A DNA stretch of 34,120 nucleotides from Burkholderiales bacterium (lineage in GTDB: Bacteria > Pseudomonadota > Gammaproteobacteria > Burkholderiales > Burkholderiaceae), in assembly GCA_018971155.1 (NCBI GenBank), contig JAGXBI010000005.1, forward strand, positions 1 to 34,120, read 5' to 3'. Each line of letters begins with the position of its first letter. The first letter of the stretch is position 1. The notes below the pieces were generated by a model, which worked only from the letters and a program-made list of their open reading frames with translations, made no database searches and had not been told where the DNA came from. This document shows positions 26,628-34,120 of the stretch, piece by piece. A program made the translations under genes and the position numbers.

Positions 26628-28748
26628 TTATCCCAGCGTGGCCATCCGCTTGCGCGCCTCGGCCTGGGCAGCCGCGTCGCCGTCCCTGAGCACCTCTTCG
26701 AGCAGTTCGCGCGCACCGGCCTTGTCGCCGATCGCCACGTAGGCGTTAGCCAGCTCAAGCTTGGTTTGAATCGTGTCGGCCAGCGGCGCATGCGCCGGAC
26801 CCGCCTGCGCCGTATCGGCCTCGCTCGCTCCTTTCAGGTCGAGGTCGAAACCCGACAGATCGAAAGACAACGGCTTGAGCGACGGGGCCTCGTCGCGTTC
26901 CGGCACTGCAAAAGGCGTCGCCGGCTCATCGCGCAATGCTTGCGCGTCGTCCGGAGAAACCGGTGACGACGCAGCCCCGGCAGCCTCGCCGGCAGGCGCC
27001 ATCGTGAAATTCACCGTTCCCCACGGGGCTTCATCGGGACTGACGATCGGCTTGTCCGTGTGCGCTTCGGTACGTACCGATTCGTCAGCATGACCCGGCA
27101 GCGACAGATCGATATCGCCAACCAGCTGCGCCACCCCATTGACCGGCATGCTCGACGGCGTCGGTCTCGGCGCTTTTTCGGTTTCCGCCACCAGCCGCTC
27201 CAGCGCGGCCTCGGCGCTGAGCGCCCCGGCTGCCAGCGCGACATTTTTTTCGCTGGATACCTTTTCCATGCGCTGCGTTATTCGTTCATTCATCGTCTTG
27301 TGTGCATCGCCATTGGCAACCGCATCCGCATGTGCGGCGTGGCTGTCGTCGCCGCCCGCATCGTACGGGCCTTCCTGGCCGACCGGCGCTTGTGGTTGCG
27401 CACGGCGGCGCGTCATGAACCAGAGGATGGCCAGCAGCAGCACCAGTAGGGCCGCACCGGGCCATAGATAAGGATTGCGCTTGAGCGCGTCCCACGACAA
27501 CGCAGGCGCCCCCTTCTTTTCGCCGGCAGCGACAACCGACGCCGGCGCTTGCGAAGCGGCCGCCGGCACCGCCGTCGACTGGGATGCTGCGGGCTGCGAA
27601 GCCACTGCGGTGCTGGCTGCCGCGACACCAGCGGCAGGGGCCGAAGCGCCCGACTGCGCGGCGGCCTGCTCCCCCGCCTGCTTCTTTTTCAGGGCCAGCA
27701 GCTTTTGAAGTTCACCGACGTTCTTCTCCAGCGCCTGGACCCGCCCCTTCGCTTCGTCGATCGCCTTTTCGCGGGCAATGCGATCTTCTGGCGTGTTGCC
27801 GGCCTTGGGGCCCTGCTCGGGACGGGACAGGGTCAGCTCATCGCCGGGAGCAGTAGGTGCTGTGGCCGGGGCCTGCTTTTCGATTGTGCCGCCCGCGCTA
27901 CGGCCGGCGGCTTGAGTGTGTTGCTTGGCCGCGCTTTCGGCCAGACGCGCGCGGTAGGCCTGGAACTGGGCGCGGCTCTCGGCCACAAAGCGGCTTGCCG
28001 CCTGCGGCGACACGGCCTGCACCGTACCATCCGAAGGCAGCTGCAATGCGGCGCCGGCCTTGAGGAGGTTTGAGTTGCCGCCGATGAAGGCGCCACGGTT
28101 GGCGTTATAGAGGGCGGCCATCATTTGTGCCGACGTCACGCCCGGCACTTCGCTGGCAAATTTGGCAGCCAAGTCCGATAACGTATCGCCGCGCTCGACG
28201 ACATAACGCTTGCCGGCCTGCCCTGTGGATGCGGCAGAGGACGGAGCGCCCTGGGTCGTCGCCCCCGCCCCGGACGGCGCCGTCGACGGAGCGACGATCG
28301 TGGCGCCGCGTCCCCGAGTCTGCTCGGCAGACTGATTGATCAGCAGCGTGTAGGGGCTCGTTTGCCGCCCCGAACGCCAATCGAGCACAATCACGAGATC
28401 CAGAAACGGGCTCGCGACCGGCTGGCTGGTGCTGACATGAATCACATAATGGCCCGGCCCGGCTTTGGTCAGGCCGAGTTTCAGGTCAGTGAGGGCGGAG
28501 GCGTAGTTCACGCCGGTAAGGTTGAAAACCTCCCGCGGCGCCAGGCTGACGCTCAATCCGTTCGCTTCGACCGGTGTCACGTCGGTGACCTGGATATCGG
28601 CCTGCAACGGTTGGCCGGCACCGGAACGGACGGTCTGGTTGCCCAGCGTCATCGCGTTCGCGCTCAGCAGGCCGGCGCCCCACAGGAGTGCGGCCAGGGC
28701 CGTCATGCGCAATGCATCGAGTTGTTTGACCATCTTGCTATTTCGCAC
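26628..28748 (-). CDS. fimV: FimV-family peptidoglycan-binding inner-membrane hub protein
   Basis: FimV is a polar hub of type IV pili and twitching motility in Pseudomonas; in Burkholderia-type organisms the role is less known. The architecture fits: signal peptide (cleavage after SANA), an N-terminal periplasmic domain (MTLGNQTVRSGAGQPLQADI), a LysM region (RYVVERGDTLSDLAAKF), a coiled coil (EAKGRVQALEKNVGELQKLLALKKKQ), and one transmembrane helix (WPGAALLVLLLAILWFM). A cytoplasmic acidic region then ends in the TPR-like FimV tail (IQTKLELANAYVAIGDKAGARELLEEVLRDG). I start at the GTG 28746-28748 because AAGGGG precedes it; the ATG at 28731-28733 lacks a ribosome binding site and is an alternative (701 residues). 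It is flanked by asd and truA, as in relatives. Confidence 0.88.
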   Translation of the reverse strand: MRNSKMVKQLDALRMTALAALLWGAGLLSANAMTLGNQTVRSGAGQPLQADIQVTDVTPVEANGLSVSLAPREVFNLTGVNYASALTDLKLGLTKAGPGHYVIHVSTSQPVASPFLDLVIVLDWRSGRQTSPYTLLINQSAEQTRGRGATIVAPSTAPSGAGATTQGAPSSAASTGQAGKRYVVERGDTLSDLAAKFASEVPGVTSAQMMAALYNANRGAFIGGNSNLLKAGAALQLPSDGTVQAVSPQAASRFVAESRAQFQAYRARLAESAAKQHTQAAGRSAGGTIEKQAPATAPTAPGDELTLSRPEQGPKAGNTPEDRIAREKAIDEAKGRVQALEKNVGELQKLLALKKKQAGEQAAAQSGASAPAAGVAAASTAVASQPAASQSTAVPAAASQAPASVVAAGEKKGAPALSWDALKRNPYLWPGAALLVLLLAILWFMTRRRAQPQAPVGQEGPYDAGGDDSHAAHADAVANGDAHKTMNERITQRMEKVSSEKNVALAAGALSAEAALERLVAETEKAPRPTPSSMPVNGVAQLVGDIDLSLPGHADESVRTEAHTDKPIVSPDEAPWGTVNFTMAPAGEAAGAASSPVSPDDAQALRDEPATPFAVPERDEAPSLKPLSFDLSGFDLDLKGASEADTAQAGPAHAPLADTIQTKLELANAYVAIGDKAGARELLEEVLRDGDAAAQAEARKRMATLG

Positions 28749-28843
28749 CTGTGCCCCTTTGTGTTCTGTTGCGCTGCTCCAGTTCAAACACCCGGTTCGG
28801 CTCCCCCCGTGGCCTCACCGTGCACCGCCGCACAGGGCTCGCG

Positions 28844-29971
28844 TCAAGCGTCGAGCAGAATGCGCAAGGTCCGGCGCAGTGGCTCGGCCGCTCCCCACAA
28901 GAGTTGATCGCCGACCGTGAAAGCCGACAGATATTGATCGCCCATCGCCATCTTGCGCAACCGCCCCACCGGAATCGCCAGGGTGCCGGTCACCGCCGCA
29001 GGTGTCAAATCGGTCATGCTTGCCTCACGCGTGTTGGGCACGACCTTGACCCAGTCATTGGCCTGCCCGATGATGTCGCTGAGTTCGTCCAGCGGCACGT
29101 CCTTGCGCAACTTGATGGTGAGCGCCTGGCTATGGCAGCGCATCGCGCCGATACGCACGCACAGCCCGTCGACCGGAATCGCCGCCACGCTGAAGCCTTC
29201 GCCGCGACCGAGAATCTTGTTGGTCTCGGCACCGCCCTTCCATTCTTCGCGCGAGACGCCGTTGCCAAGATCCTTGTCGATCCAGGGAATCAGGTTGCCG
29301 CCCAAGGGCACGCCAAACTGCCGCGTTTCAGCGTCCGTCAATGCATGCTGCTTGGCCAGCACTTTGCGGTCGATCTCGAGAATCGCCGAGGCGGGATCAT
29401 CGAGCAAGGTCTTGACTTCGCCATGCAGGCTGCCGAACTGGGTCAACAGTTCCCGCATGTGTTGCGCGCCGCCACCGGACGCTGCCTGATAGGTCATGGA
29501 GGTCATCCACTCGACCAAATCGTGCTGGAACAGACCGCCCAGGCCCATCAGCATGCAGCTGACGGTGCAGTTGCCGCCGATGTAATTCTTTACACCGCTG
29601 CCCAGTGCCGTCTTGATGACGTCGAGATTGACTGGATCGAGCACAATCACGGCATCATTTTTCATGCGCAACGTCGATGCAGCGTCGATCCAGAATCCGT
29701 TCCAGCCTGCAGCTCGCAGCTTCGGGAAAATGTCGGTGGTGTAGTCACCGCCCTGGCAGGTGATGATGACGTCGCATTTTTTGAGTTCGTCGACGTTATT
29801 GGCGTCTTTGAGCACCGCTTCGTTTTTCGCTTGCGCAGGCGCTTTGCCCCCTGCGTTGCTGGTGCTGAAGAACACCGGCTCGATCAAGGAAAAATCGTTT
29901 TCCTGCTGCATCCGCTGCATCAGGACCGACCCGACCATGCCACGCCAACCTACCAGTCCAACGGTTTTCAT
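28844..29971 (-). CDS. asd: Aspartate-semialdehyde dehydrogenase
   Basis: Asd reduces aspartyl phosphate, the product of LysC, to aspartate semialdehyde with NADPH. The product is shared by lysine, diaminopimelate, threonine and methionine synthesis. The NADP-binding N terminus is [17 protein letters not shown]. The catalytic cysteine is C135 in GGNCTVSCM, and RCHSQALT holds the conserved histidine. The length is 375 residues, the type found in gammaproteobacteria and betaproteobacteria. leuB lies 60 bp upstream and fimV 95 bp downstream. Confidence 0.97.
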   Translation of the reverse strand: MKTVGLVGWRGMVGSVLMQRMQQENDFSLIEPVFFSTSNAGGKAPAQAKNEAVLKDANNVDELKKCDVIITCQGGDYTTDIFPKLRAAGWNGFWIDAASTLRMKNDAVIVLDPVNLDVIKTALGSGVKNYIGGNCTVSCMLMGLGGLFQHDLVEWMTSMTYQAASGGGAQHMRELLTQFGSLHGEVKTLLDDPASAILEIDRKVLAKQHALTDAETRQFGVPLGGNLIPWIDKDLGNGVSREEWKGGAETNKILGRGEGFSVAAIPVDGLCVRIGAMRCHSQALTIKLRKDVPLDELSDIIGQANDWVKVVPNTREASMTDLTPAAVTGTLAIPVGRLRKMAMGDQYLSAFTVGDQLLWGAAEPLRRTLRILLDA

Positions 29972-30031
29972 CTTTCACTCTCTCAATTGAATCTGCGGCA
30001 GCACCATCGTGGTGTCGCCGCAGACGATTCA

Positions 30032-31105
30032 TCACGCTCGCAGCGCAGCTACCACCGCCTCGCCCATCTCACGCGTGCCCACCTTGGTGGCGCCTTGCTG
30101 CCAGATATCGGGCGTGCGCAGACCCTGGGCAAGCACTCGCTTGACGGCGCTTTCGATGCGCTCGGCCTGTTCCGTCCTGCCGAACGTGTAGCGCAGCATC
30201 ATCGCAGCCGACAGGATCGTCGCCAGCGGATTGGCGACTCCTTTGCCGGCGATATCGGGCGCGGATCCGTGAGACGGTTCATACAAGCCCTTGTTATTCG
30301 CGTCGAGCGAGGCCGACGGGAGCATCCCGATGGATCCCGTCAGCATCGCCGCCTCATCGGAAAGAATATCGCCAAACATGTTGCCGGTGACGATCACGTC
30401 GAAATTCTTCGGCGCTTTCACGAGTTGCATCGCGGCATTGTCGACATACATGTGCGACAGCTCCACGTCGGCGTATTCCTTGGCCACGTCGAGCATCACT
30501 TCCTTCCAGAGCTGCGACGTCTCCAGCACATTGGCCTTGTCGACCGAGCACAGCCGCTTGTCGCGCTTGCGCGCGGCCTGAAATGCCACATGGGCGATAC
30601 GGCGCACTTCCGGCTCGCTGTAGCGCATCGTGTCGAAACCCTCTCGGCTACCGGCAAAAAGACCGTCTGGCGCGCTGCGAATACCGCGTGGCTGGCCAAA
30701 ATAGATGTCTCCGTTCAGTTCACGGATGATCAGGATATTGAGGCCGGCGACGATTTCCGGCTTCAGGCTGGACGCGCTGGCCAATTCGTCGTAAAGGATT
30801 GCCGGGCGGAAATTGGCAAACAGTTGCAGATGCTTGCGCAAGCCGAGAATGGCCTGCTCGGGACGCAGCTCGCGCGCCAGGGTGTCGTACTTCCAATCGC
30901 CCACCGCGCCGAACAGGATCGCGTCGGCGGACTGGGCCAGCGCCAGGGTTGCATCCGGCAACGGATGTCCGTGCGCTTCGTAGCCGGCTCCGCCGACCGG
31001 CGCCTGCTCCAGTTCGAGTTTTTCGTCCAGCGCGTTGAGCACTTTCACGGCTTCGGCGACAATCTCCGGCCCAATGCCATCACCCGGCAATACTGCGATT
31101 TTCAT
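30032..31105 (-). CDS. leuB: 3-isopropylmalate dehydrogenase
   Basis: LeuB oxidises and decarboxylates 3-isopropylmalate with NAD to 2-ketoisocaproate, the third step of leucine synthesis. The protein has 357 residues. It starts [15 protein letters not shown]. The substrate-site arginines are around [15 protein letters not shown] and [16 protein letters not shown]. The metal and cofactor segment is [28 protein letters not shown], followed by [24 protein letters not shown] lies before the ATG. leuD lies 25 bp upstream, so leuC-leuD-leuB are one operon. Confidence 0.97.
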   Translation of the reverse strand: MKIAVLPGDGIGPEIVAEAVKVLNALDEKLELEQAPVGGAGYEAHGHPLPDATLALAQSADAILFGAVGDWKYDTLARELRPEQAILGLRKHLQLFANFRPAILYDELASASSLKPEIVAGLNILIIRELNGDIYFGQPRGIRSAPDGLFAGSREGFDTMRYSEPEVRRIAHVAFQAARKRDKRLCSVDKANVLETSQLWKEVMLDVAKEYADVELSHMYVDNAAMQLVKAPKNFDVIVTGNMFGDILSDEAAMLTGSIGMLPSASLDANNKGLYEPSHGSAPDIAGKGVANPLATILSAAMMLRYTFGRTEQAERIESAVKRVLAQGLRTPDIWQQGATKVGTREMGEAVVAALRA

Positions 31106-31130
31106 TGCGTATTCCTTATTTCGGTTCGAA

Positions 31131-31781
31131 TTAGCCCGGCAGACGGTGGTTCAGCCATGGCTGGGTCGCCAAACGCCGTGCCTCGAATTCCTTGATTTTA
31201 TCGGCATGCTGCAGGGTCAGTCCGATATCGTCGAAGCCATTGAGCAGGCAATGCTTGCGGAACGGCTCAACGTTGAAAGCGAACTCGCGCCCGTCGGGTG
31301 CGATCACCATTTGCTTCTGCAGATCGATGGTCAGCTTGTAGCCCACGAATGCGACCGTTTCGTTGAAGAGGTGATCGACTTGCGACTCCGACAGAACGAT
31401 CGGCAGCAGGCCGTTCTTGAAGCAGTTATTGAAAAAAATGTCCGCGAAGCTCGGGGCGATGATCGCGCGAAAGCCGTACTGCTGAAGTGCCCAGGGGGCA
31501 TGCTCACGCGAACTGCCGCAGCCGAAATTCTTGCGCGCTAGCAGCACGCTGGCGCCTTGATAGCGCGACTGATTGAGTACGAAATCCGGGTTGAGCGGGC
31601 GGCGCGCGCAATCCTGACCCGGCTGCCCTACGTCAAGGTAGCGCCATTCATCGAACAGGTTTTGACCAAAGCCGGTGCGCTTGATCGATTTCAGAAATTG
31701 CTTGGGAATGATCGCGTCAGTATCGACGTTCTCTCGGTCAAGCGGGGCAACGAGGCCGCTGTGGACGACAAATTTTTCCAT
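31131..31781 (-). CDS. leuD: 3-isopropylmalate dehydratase small subunit
   Basis: LeuD pairs with LeuC in isopropylmalate isomerase, which converts 2- to 3-isopropylmalate. The swivel-domain signatures are [15 protein letters not shown] near the N terminus and [35 protein letters not shown] in the middle. The ATG at 31779-31781 ([15 protein letters not shown]) gives 216 residues. The track's TTG adds two residues. The entericidin gene lies 68 bp upstream and leuB 25 bp downstream. Confidence 0.96.
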   Translation of the reverse strand: MEKFVVHSGLVAPLDRENVDTDAIIPKQFLKSIKRTGFGQNLFDEWRYLDVGQPGQDCARRPLNPDFVLNQSRYQGASVLLARKNFGCGSSREHAPWALQQYGFRAIIAPSFADIFFNNCFKNGLLPIVLSESQVDHLFNETVAFVGYKLTIDLQKQMVIAPDGREFAFNVEPFRKHCLLNGFDDIGLTLQHADKIKEFEARRLATQPWLNHRLPG

Positions 31782-31849
31782 GTTCAATTCACCTGCGACG
31801 GAAACATAAAGGCGATCCGTTCTGGGCGGACAGCCACAAAGCGTTTGAC

Positions 31850-31978
31850 TTACTTCTGAGCCGCGTTTTCAATGGCGTGCCCGGCCGCCGCTGTATCTTT
31901 ACCGATACCAGCCACCGTGTTGCACCCCGTCAGCATCACGCTCACCAACGCTACCGCCAGCAAAAAAAACTTTTTCAT
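31850..31978 (-). CDS. Entericidin-like small lipoprotein
   Basis: This 42-residue gene is missing from the ORF track. The ATG at 31976-31978 follows a strong AAGGAG. The protein opens [19 protein letters not shown], a lipoprotein signal peptide whose lipobox LTGC makes Cys19 the lipidated residue. The mature part, [22 protein letters not shown], matches the entericidin (EcnA/EcnB) family. Entericidins of enteric bacteria are a small lipoprotein toxin/antidote pair in stationary phase, but for single copies in betaproteobacteria the role is unproven. It lies between leuC and leuD. A second entericidin is not present nearby, so I do not assign toxin or antidote. Confidence 0.85.
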   Translation of the reverse strand: MKKFFLLAVALVSVMLTGCNTVAGIGKDTAAAGHAIENAAQK

Positions 31979-32031
31979 GATTTCTCCTTATACGCTAGAC
32001 GCCGCCAAACGCGACGTCGAGCGGCACCGAA

Positions 32032-33441
32032 TCAAACCAGGCGGCGAATATCGACGAAATGCCCTTCGATGGCCGCTGCGGCAGCCATCGCGGGGCTCAC
32101 CAAATGCGTGCGCCCTCCCGCTCCCTGACGCCCCTCGAAGTTCCGGTTCGACGTCGAGGCACAACGCTCGCCCGGCTCGAGACGGTCAGCGTTCATGGCC
32201 AGACACATCGAGCATCCCGCCTCGCGCCACTCGAAGCCCGCCGCCTTGAAGATCTGGTCGAGCCCCTCGTGCTCGGCCTGCTCCTTGACGAGCCCCGAGC
32301 CAGGCACGACCAAGGCAAGGCGCACGTTCGCCGCAACACGCTTGCCGAGCTTCTTCACGACCCAGGCAGCGGCCCGGATGTCTTCAATGCGGGAGTTGGT
32401 GCACGAGCCGATAAAAACCTTGTCGATCGCTACATGTTGCAGCGGCGTATTCGGTTCGAGCCCCATGTACGTCAGGGCACGCTCCATCGCGCTGCGTTTG
32501 ACGGCGTCTTTCTCGCGCTCGGGATCGGGCACACGATCCTCGATGCTGACGACCATCTCGGGAGAGGTGCCCCAGGTCACTTGCGGGCGAATCTGGGCGG
32601 CATCGATTTCGACGACATGGTCGAAATGTGCTCCCGGATCGGAATGCAGCGTACGCCAGTAGGCTTGCGCCTGCTCGAATTCCGGCCCCTGCGGCGCAAA
32701 CGGCCGTCCCTTCACGTAGGATACGGTCGTGTCGTCGACGGCGACCAGTCCTGCGCGTGCCCCCGCCTCGATGGCCATATTGCAGACGGTCATGCGACCT
32801 TCCATCGACAGCGCGCGAATCGCCGAGCCGGCGAATTCGATGGTGTATCCGGTGCCGCCGGCAGTACCGATGCGGCCGATGACCGCCAGCACGATATCCT
32901 TGGCTGAACAGCCTCGCGGCAATTGTCCCTCGACCTTGACCAGCATGTTCCTGCTCTTCTTCATCAGCAAGGTTTGCGTCGCCAGGACATGTTCGACTTC
33001 GGAAGTTCCGATGCCAAAGGCCAGGGCGCCGAACGCGCCGTGAGTCGACGTATGGGAATCGCCGCACACGACCGTCATGCCGGGCAACGTGGCGCCCTGC
33101 TCCGGCCCGATGACATGGACGATGCCCTGACGCAGATCGTTCATCTTGAACTGCGTGATGCCATAGTCGTCGCAATTGTGATCGAGCGTCTCGACCTGCA
33201 GCCGGGAGATCGGGTCGGCAATACCATCGGAACGATCGGTGGTGGGAACGTTATGATCCGACACCGCCAGATTCGCACTGATGCGCCAGACCGGCCGGCC
33301 AGCCAGCTTCAGTCCTTCGAAAGCCTGCGGACTGGTGACCTCGTGCAGCAATTGACGGTCGATATAAAGCAAGGCGGTGCCATCCTCTTCGGTATGGACC
33401 ACATGAGCATCCCACAATTTGTCGTACAGCGTCTTAGCCAT
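32032..33441 (-). CDS. leuC: 3-isopropylmalate dehydratase large subunit
   Basis: LeuC is the aconitase-like large subunit of isopropylmalate isomerase. It carries a 4Fe-4S cluster, and the ligand cysteines are seen in FIGSCTNSR and [10 protein letters not shown]. The conserved segment [34 protein letters not shown] is also present. The ATG at 33439-33441 ([15 protein letters not shown]) gives 469 residues, the usual length. The track's upstream start adds six residues with no support. It begins the leu operon, 163 bp after the gltA stop. An extended -10 box is in that gap. Confidence 0.97.
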   Translation of the reverse strand: MAKTLYDKLWDAHVVHTEEDGTALLYIDRQLLHEVTSPQAFEGLKLAGRPVWRISANLAVSDHNVPTTDRSDGIADPISRLQVETLDHNCDDYGITQFKMNDLRQGIVHVIGPEQGATLPGMTVVCGDSHTSTHGAFGALAFGIGTSEVEHVLATQTLLMKKSRNMLVKVEGQLPRGCSAKDIVLAVIGRIGTAGGTGYTIEFAGSAIRALSMEGRMTVCNMAIEAGARAGLVAVDDTTVSYVKGRPFAPQGPEFEQAQAYWRTLHSDPGAHFDHVVEIDAAQIRPQVTWGTSPEMVVSIEDRVPDPEREKDAVKRSAMERALTYMGLEPNTPLQHVAIDKVFIGSCTNSRIEDIRAAAWVVKKLGKRVAANVRLALVVPGSGLVKEQAEHEGLDQIFKAAGFEWREAGCSMCLAMNADRLEPGERCASTSNRNFEGRQGAGGRTHLVSPAMAAAAAIEGHFVDIRRLV

Positions 33442-33476
33442 GATTGCAGAGCCGGGCAAAATCGTTTTATGAACTT

Positions 33477-33488
33477 TTCATTATGCCA
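33477..33488 (-). promoter_or_regulatory. Possible extended -10 promoter element for leuC
   Basis: On the minus strand TGGCATAAT (extended TGn followed by CATAAT, five of six matches) lies about 40 bp before the leuC ATG. No good -35 box is seen. It follows the gltA terminator directly, so leuC would start a new transcript. Confidence 0.4.
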
Positions 33489-33511
33489 TAGCGCAAAAGC
33501 GGCTGCGTCCT

Positions 33512-33559
33512 AAAAAAAACCCCGGCACCAACGCGCATTCGCGCCGGCCACCGGGGGTT
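33512..33559 (-). terminator. Intrinsic terminator after gltA
   Basis: On the minus strand AACCCCCGG (33551-33559) pairs with CCGGGGTT (33518-33525) with an inner CGCG/GCGCG stem, followed by TTTTTTTT. It lies between gltA and leuC and separates the two transcripts. Confidence 0.85.
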
Positions 33560-33604
33560 TGGAGCGTTCTGGCGGGGCCGTGACGGGCCACGCCGAAGAG
33601 CCGA

Positions 33605-34120
33605 TCAGCGCTTGTCGATCGCGGGTACGTCGCGCTTGGTCGCGCCGACGAACAATTGACGCGGACGACCGATCTTCTGGTCCGTCTCCGAGATCATCTC
33701 GTTCCACTGCGCGATCCAGCCCACCGTGCGGGCCATCGCAAAAATGCAGGTGAACATCGAGGTCGGAATACCCAGCGCGCGCTGCACGATACCCGAGTAG
33801 AAATCGACGTTCGGGTACAGCTTGCGCGACACGAAGTATTCGTCCTCGAGGGCAATTTTCTCGAGCTGCATGGCGAGCTTGAACAACGGGTCGTCGTGCA
33901 GGCCGAGTTCTTCGAGCACTTCGTGGCAGGTCTCGCGCATCAACTTGGCACGCGGATCGTAATTCTTGTAGACACGGTGGCCAAAGCCCATCAGTTTGAC
34001 GCCCGAATTCTTGTCCTTGACCTGCTTGATGAACTCGGGGATTTTGTCGGGTGACCCGATCTGTTCGAGCATGTTCAGAGCGGCCTCGTTCGCACCGCCG
34101 TGAGCCGGCCCCCACAAGCA
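33605..34120 (-). CDS. gltA: Citrate synthase, C-terminal part (cut by window edge)
   Basis: Citrate synthase joins oxaloacetate and acetyl-CoA to start the TCA cycle. Only the last 171 codons are in the window; the 5' part lies beyond position 34120. The visible part starts in [13 protein letters not shown], which holds a catalytic histidine. [15 protein letters not shown] holds another active-site histidine, and [14 protein letters not shown] holds the catalytic aspartate. The protein ends [21 protein letters not shown]. The sequence is of the type II (hexameric, NADH-regulated) form of gammaproteobacteria and betaproteobacteria. The track's start at 34117 is a TTG inside the gene. Confidence 0.97.
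   Translation of the reverse strand, partial: CLWGPAHGGANEAALNMLEQIGSPDKIPEFIKQVKDKNSGVKLMGFGHRVYKNYDPRAKLMRETCHEVLEELGLHDDPLFKLAMQLEKIALEDEYFVSRKLYPNVDFYSGIVQRALGIPTSMFTCIFAMARTVGWIAQWNEMISETDQKIGRPRQLFVGATKRDVPAIDKR

Noticed and set aside
28734-28843. Terminator after asd
   Set aside because: The only pairing I found (around TGTGC/GTGCA) is short, needs G-U pairs and has no U-tract.
28751-31195. 814-residue plus-strand ORF antisense to asd and leuB
   Set aside because: It runs opposite two clear enzymes, shows no recognisable domain and has a composition rich in H, R, Q, A and D typical of shadow frames in GC-rich DNA.

Overview
The window is a dense stretch of primary-metabolism and housekeeping genes from a betaproteobacterium, almost certainly of the Burkholderiaceae. 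The base composition looks high in GC. The proteins read as Burkholderia/Ralstonia/Pandoraea-type throughout, and two gene orders known from that family are present: tilS-accA-glycosylase-cysS // TPR-ppiA-ppiB-lpxH // cysE-trmJ // suhB, and gltA-leuC-entericidin-leuD-leuB-asd-fimV-truA-trpF-trpB-methyltransferase-trpA-accD-folC-SPOR-cvpA-purF-metZ. In Burkholderia proper the second block is on chromosome 2, as I recall, so finding both side by side suggests a relative with one main chromosome such as Pandoraea. This is an inference from gene order only. I see no phage, insertion sequence, CRISPR array, tRNA or rRNA.

Layout. Positions 3-6195 (minus strand) read cysS, AlkA-like DNA glycosylase, accA, tilS, lysC. 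Positions 6396-9056 (plus) read a secreted TPR protein, a periplasmic cyclophilin, a cytoplasmic cyclophilin and lpxH. Positions 9119-10970 (minus) hold cysE and trmJ, and suhB (plus) diverges from trmJ. suhB and gltX (minus) converge on a bidirectional terminator at about 12053-12091. An AraC-family regulator (plus) diverges from gltX. From 14487 to the right edge everything is on the minus strand, read right to left: gltA (cut by the window edge), leuC, a 42-residue entericidin-like lipoprotein missing from the ORF track, leuD, leuB, asd, fimV, truA, trpF, trpB, an orphan DNA methyltransferase, trpA, accD, folC, a SPOR protein, cvpA, purF, metZ and hisC.

How the genes work together. lysC and asd make aspartate semialdehyde, metZ and cysE assimilate sulfur into methionine and cysteine, leuBCD make leucine and trpFBA make tryptophan. 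accA and accD form the carboxyltransferase of acetyl-CoA carboxylase, which feeds fatty acid and lipid A synthesis (lpxH). tilS, truA, trmJ, cysS and gltX act on tRNA. purF and folC serve purine and folate synthesis.

The most interesting signals are non-coding. Upstream of metZ lies a leader with the conserved pieces of a SAM-II-type riboswitch, with a plausible -10 box just before it and a strong intrinsic terminator just after it; I infer that SAM controls metZ and probably hisC. The gltX leader has two hairpins, the second followed by a U-tract. The suhB leader has two inverted repeats. The lysC leader has a 22-bp tandem repeat, and lysC has an internal in-frame start with a Shine-Dalgarno-like sequence that could give a separate beta subunit. 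I found no clearly new multi-gene system.
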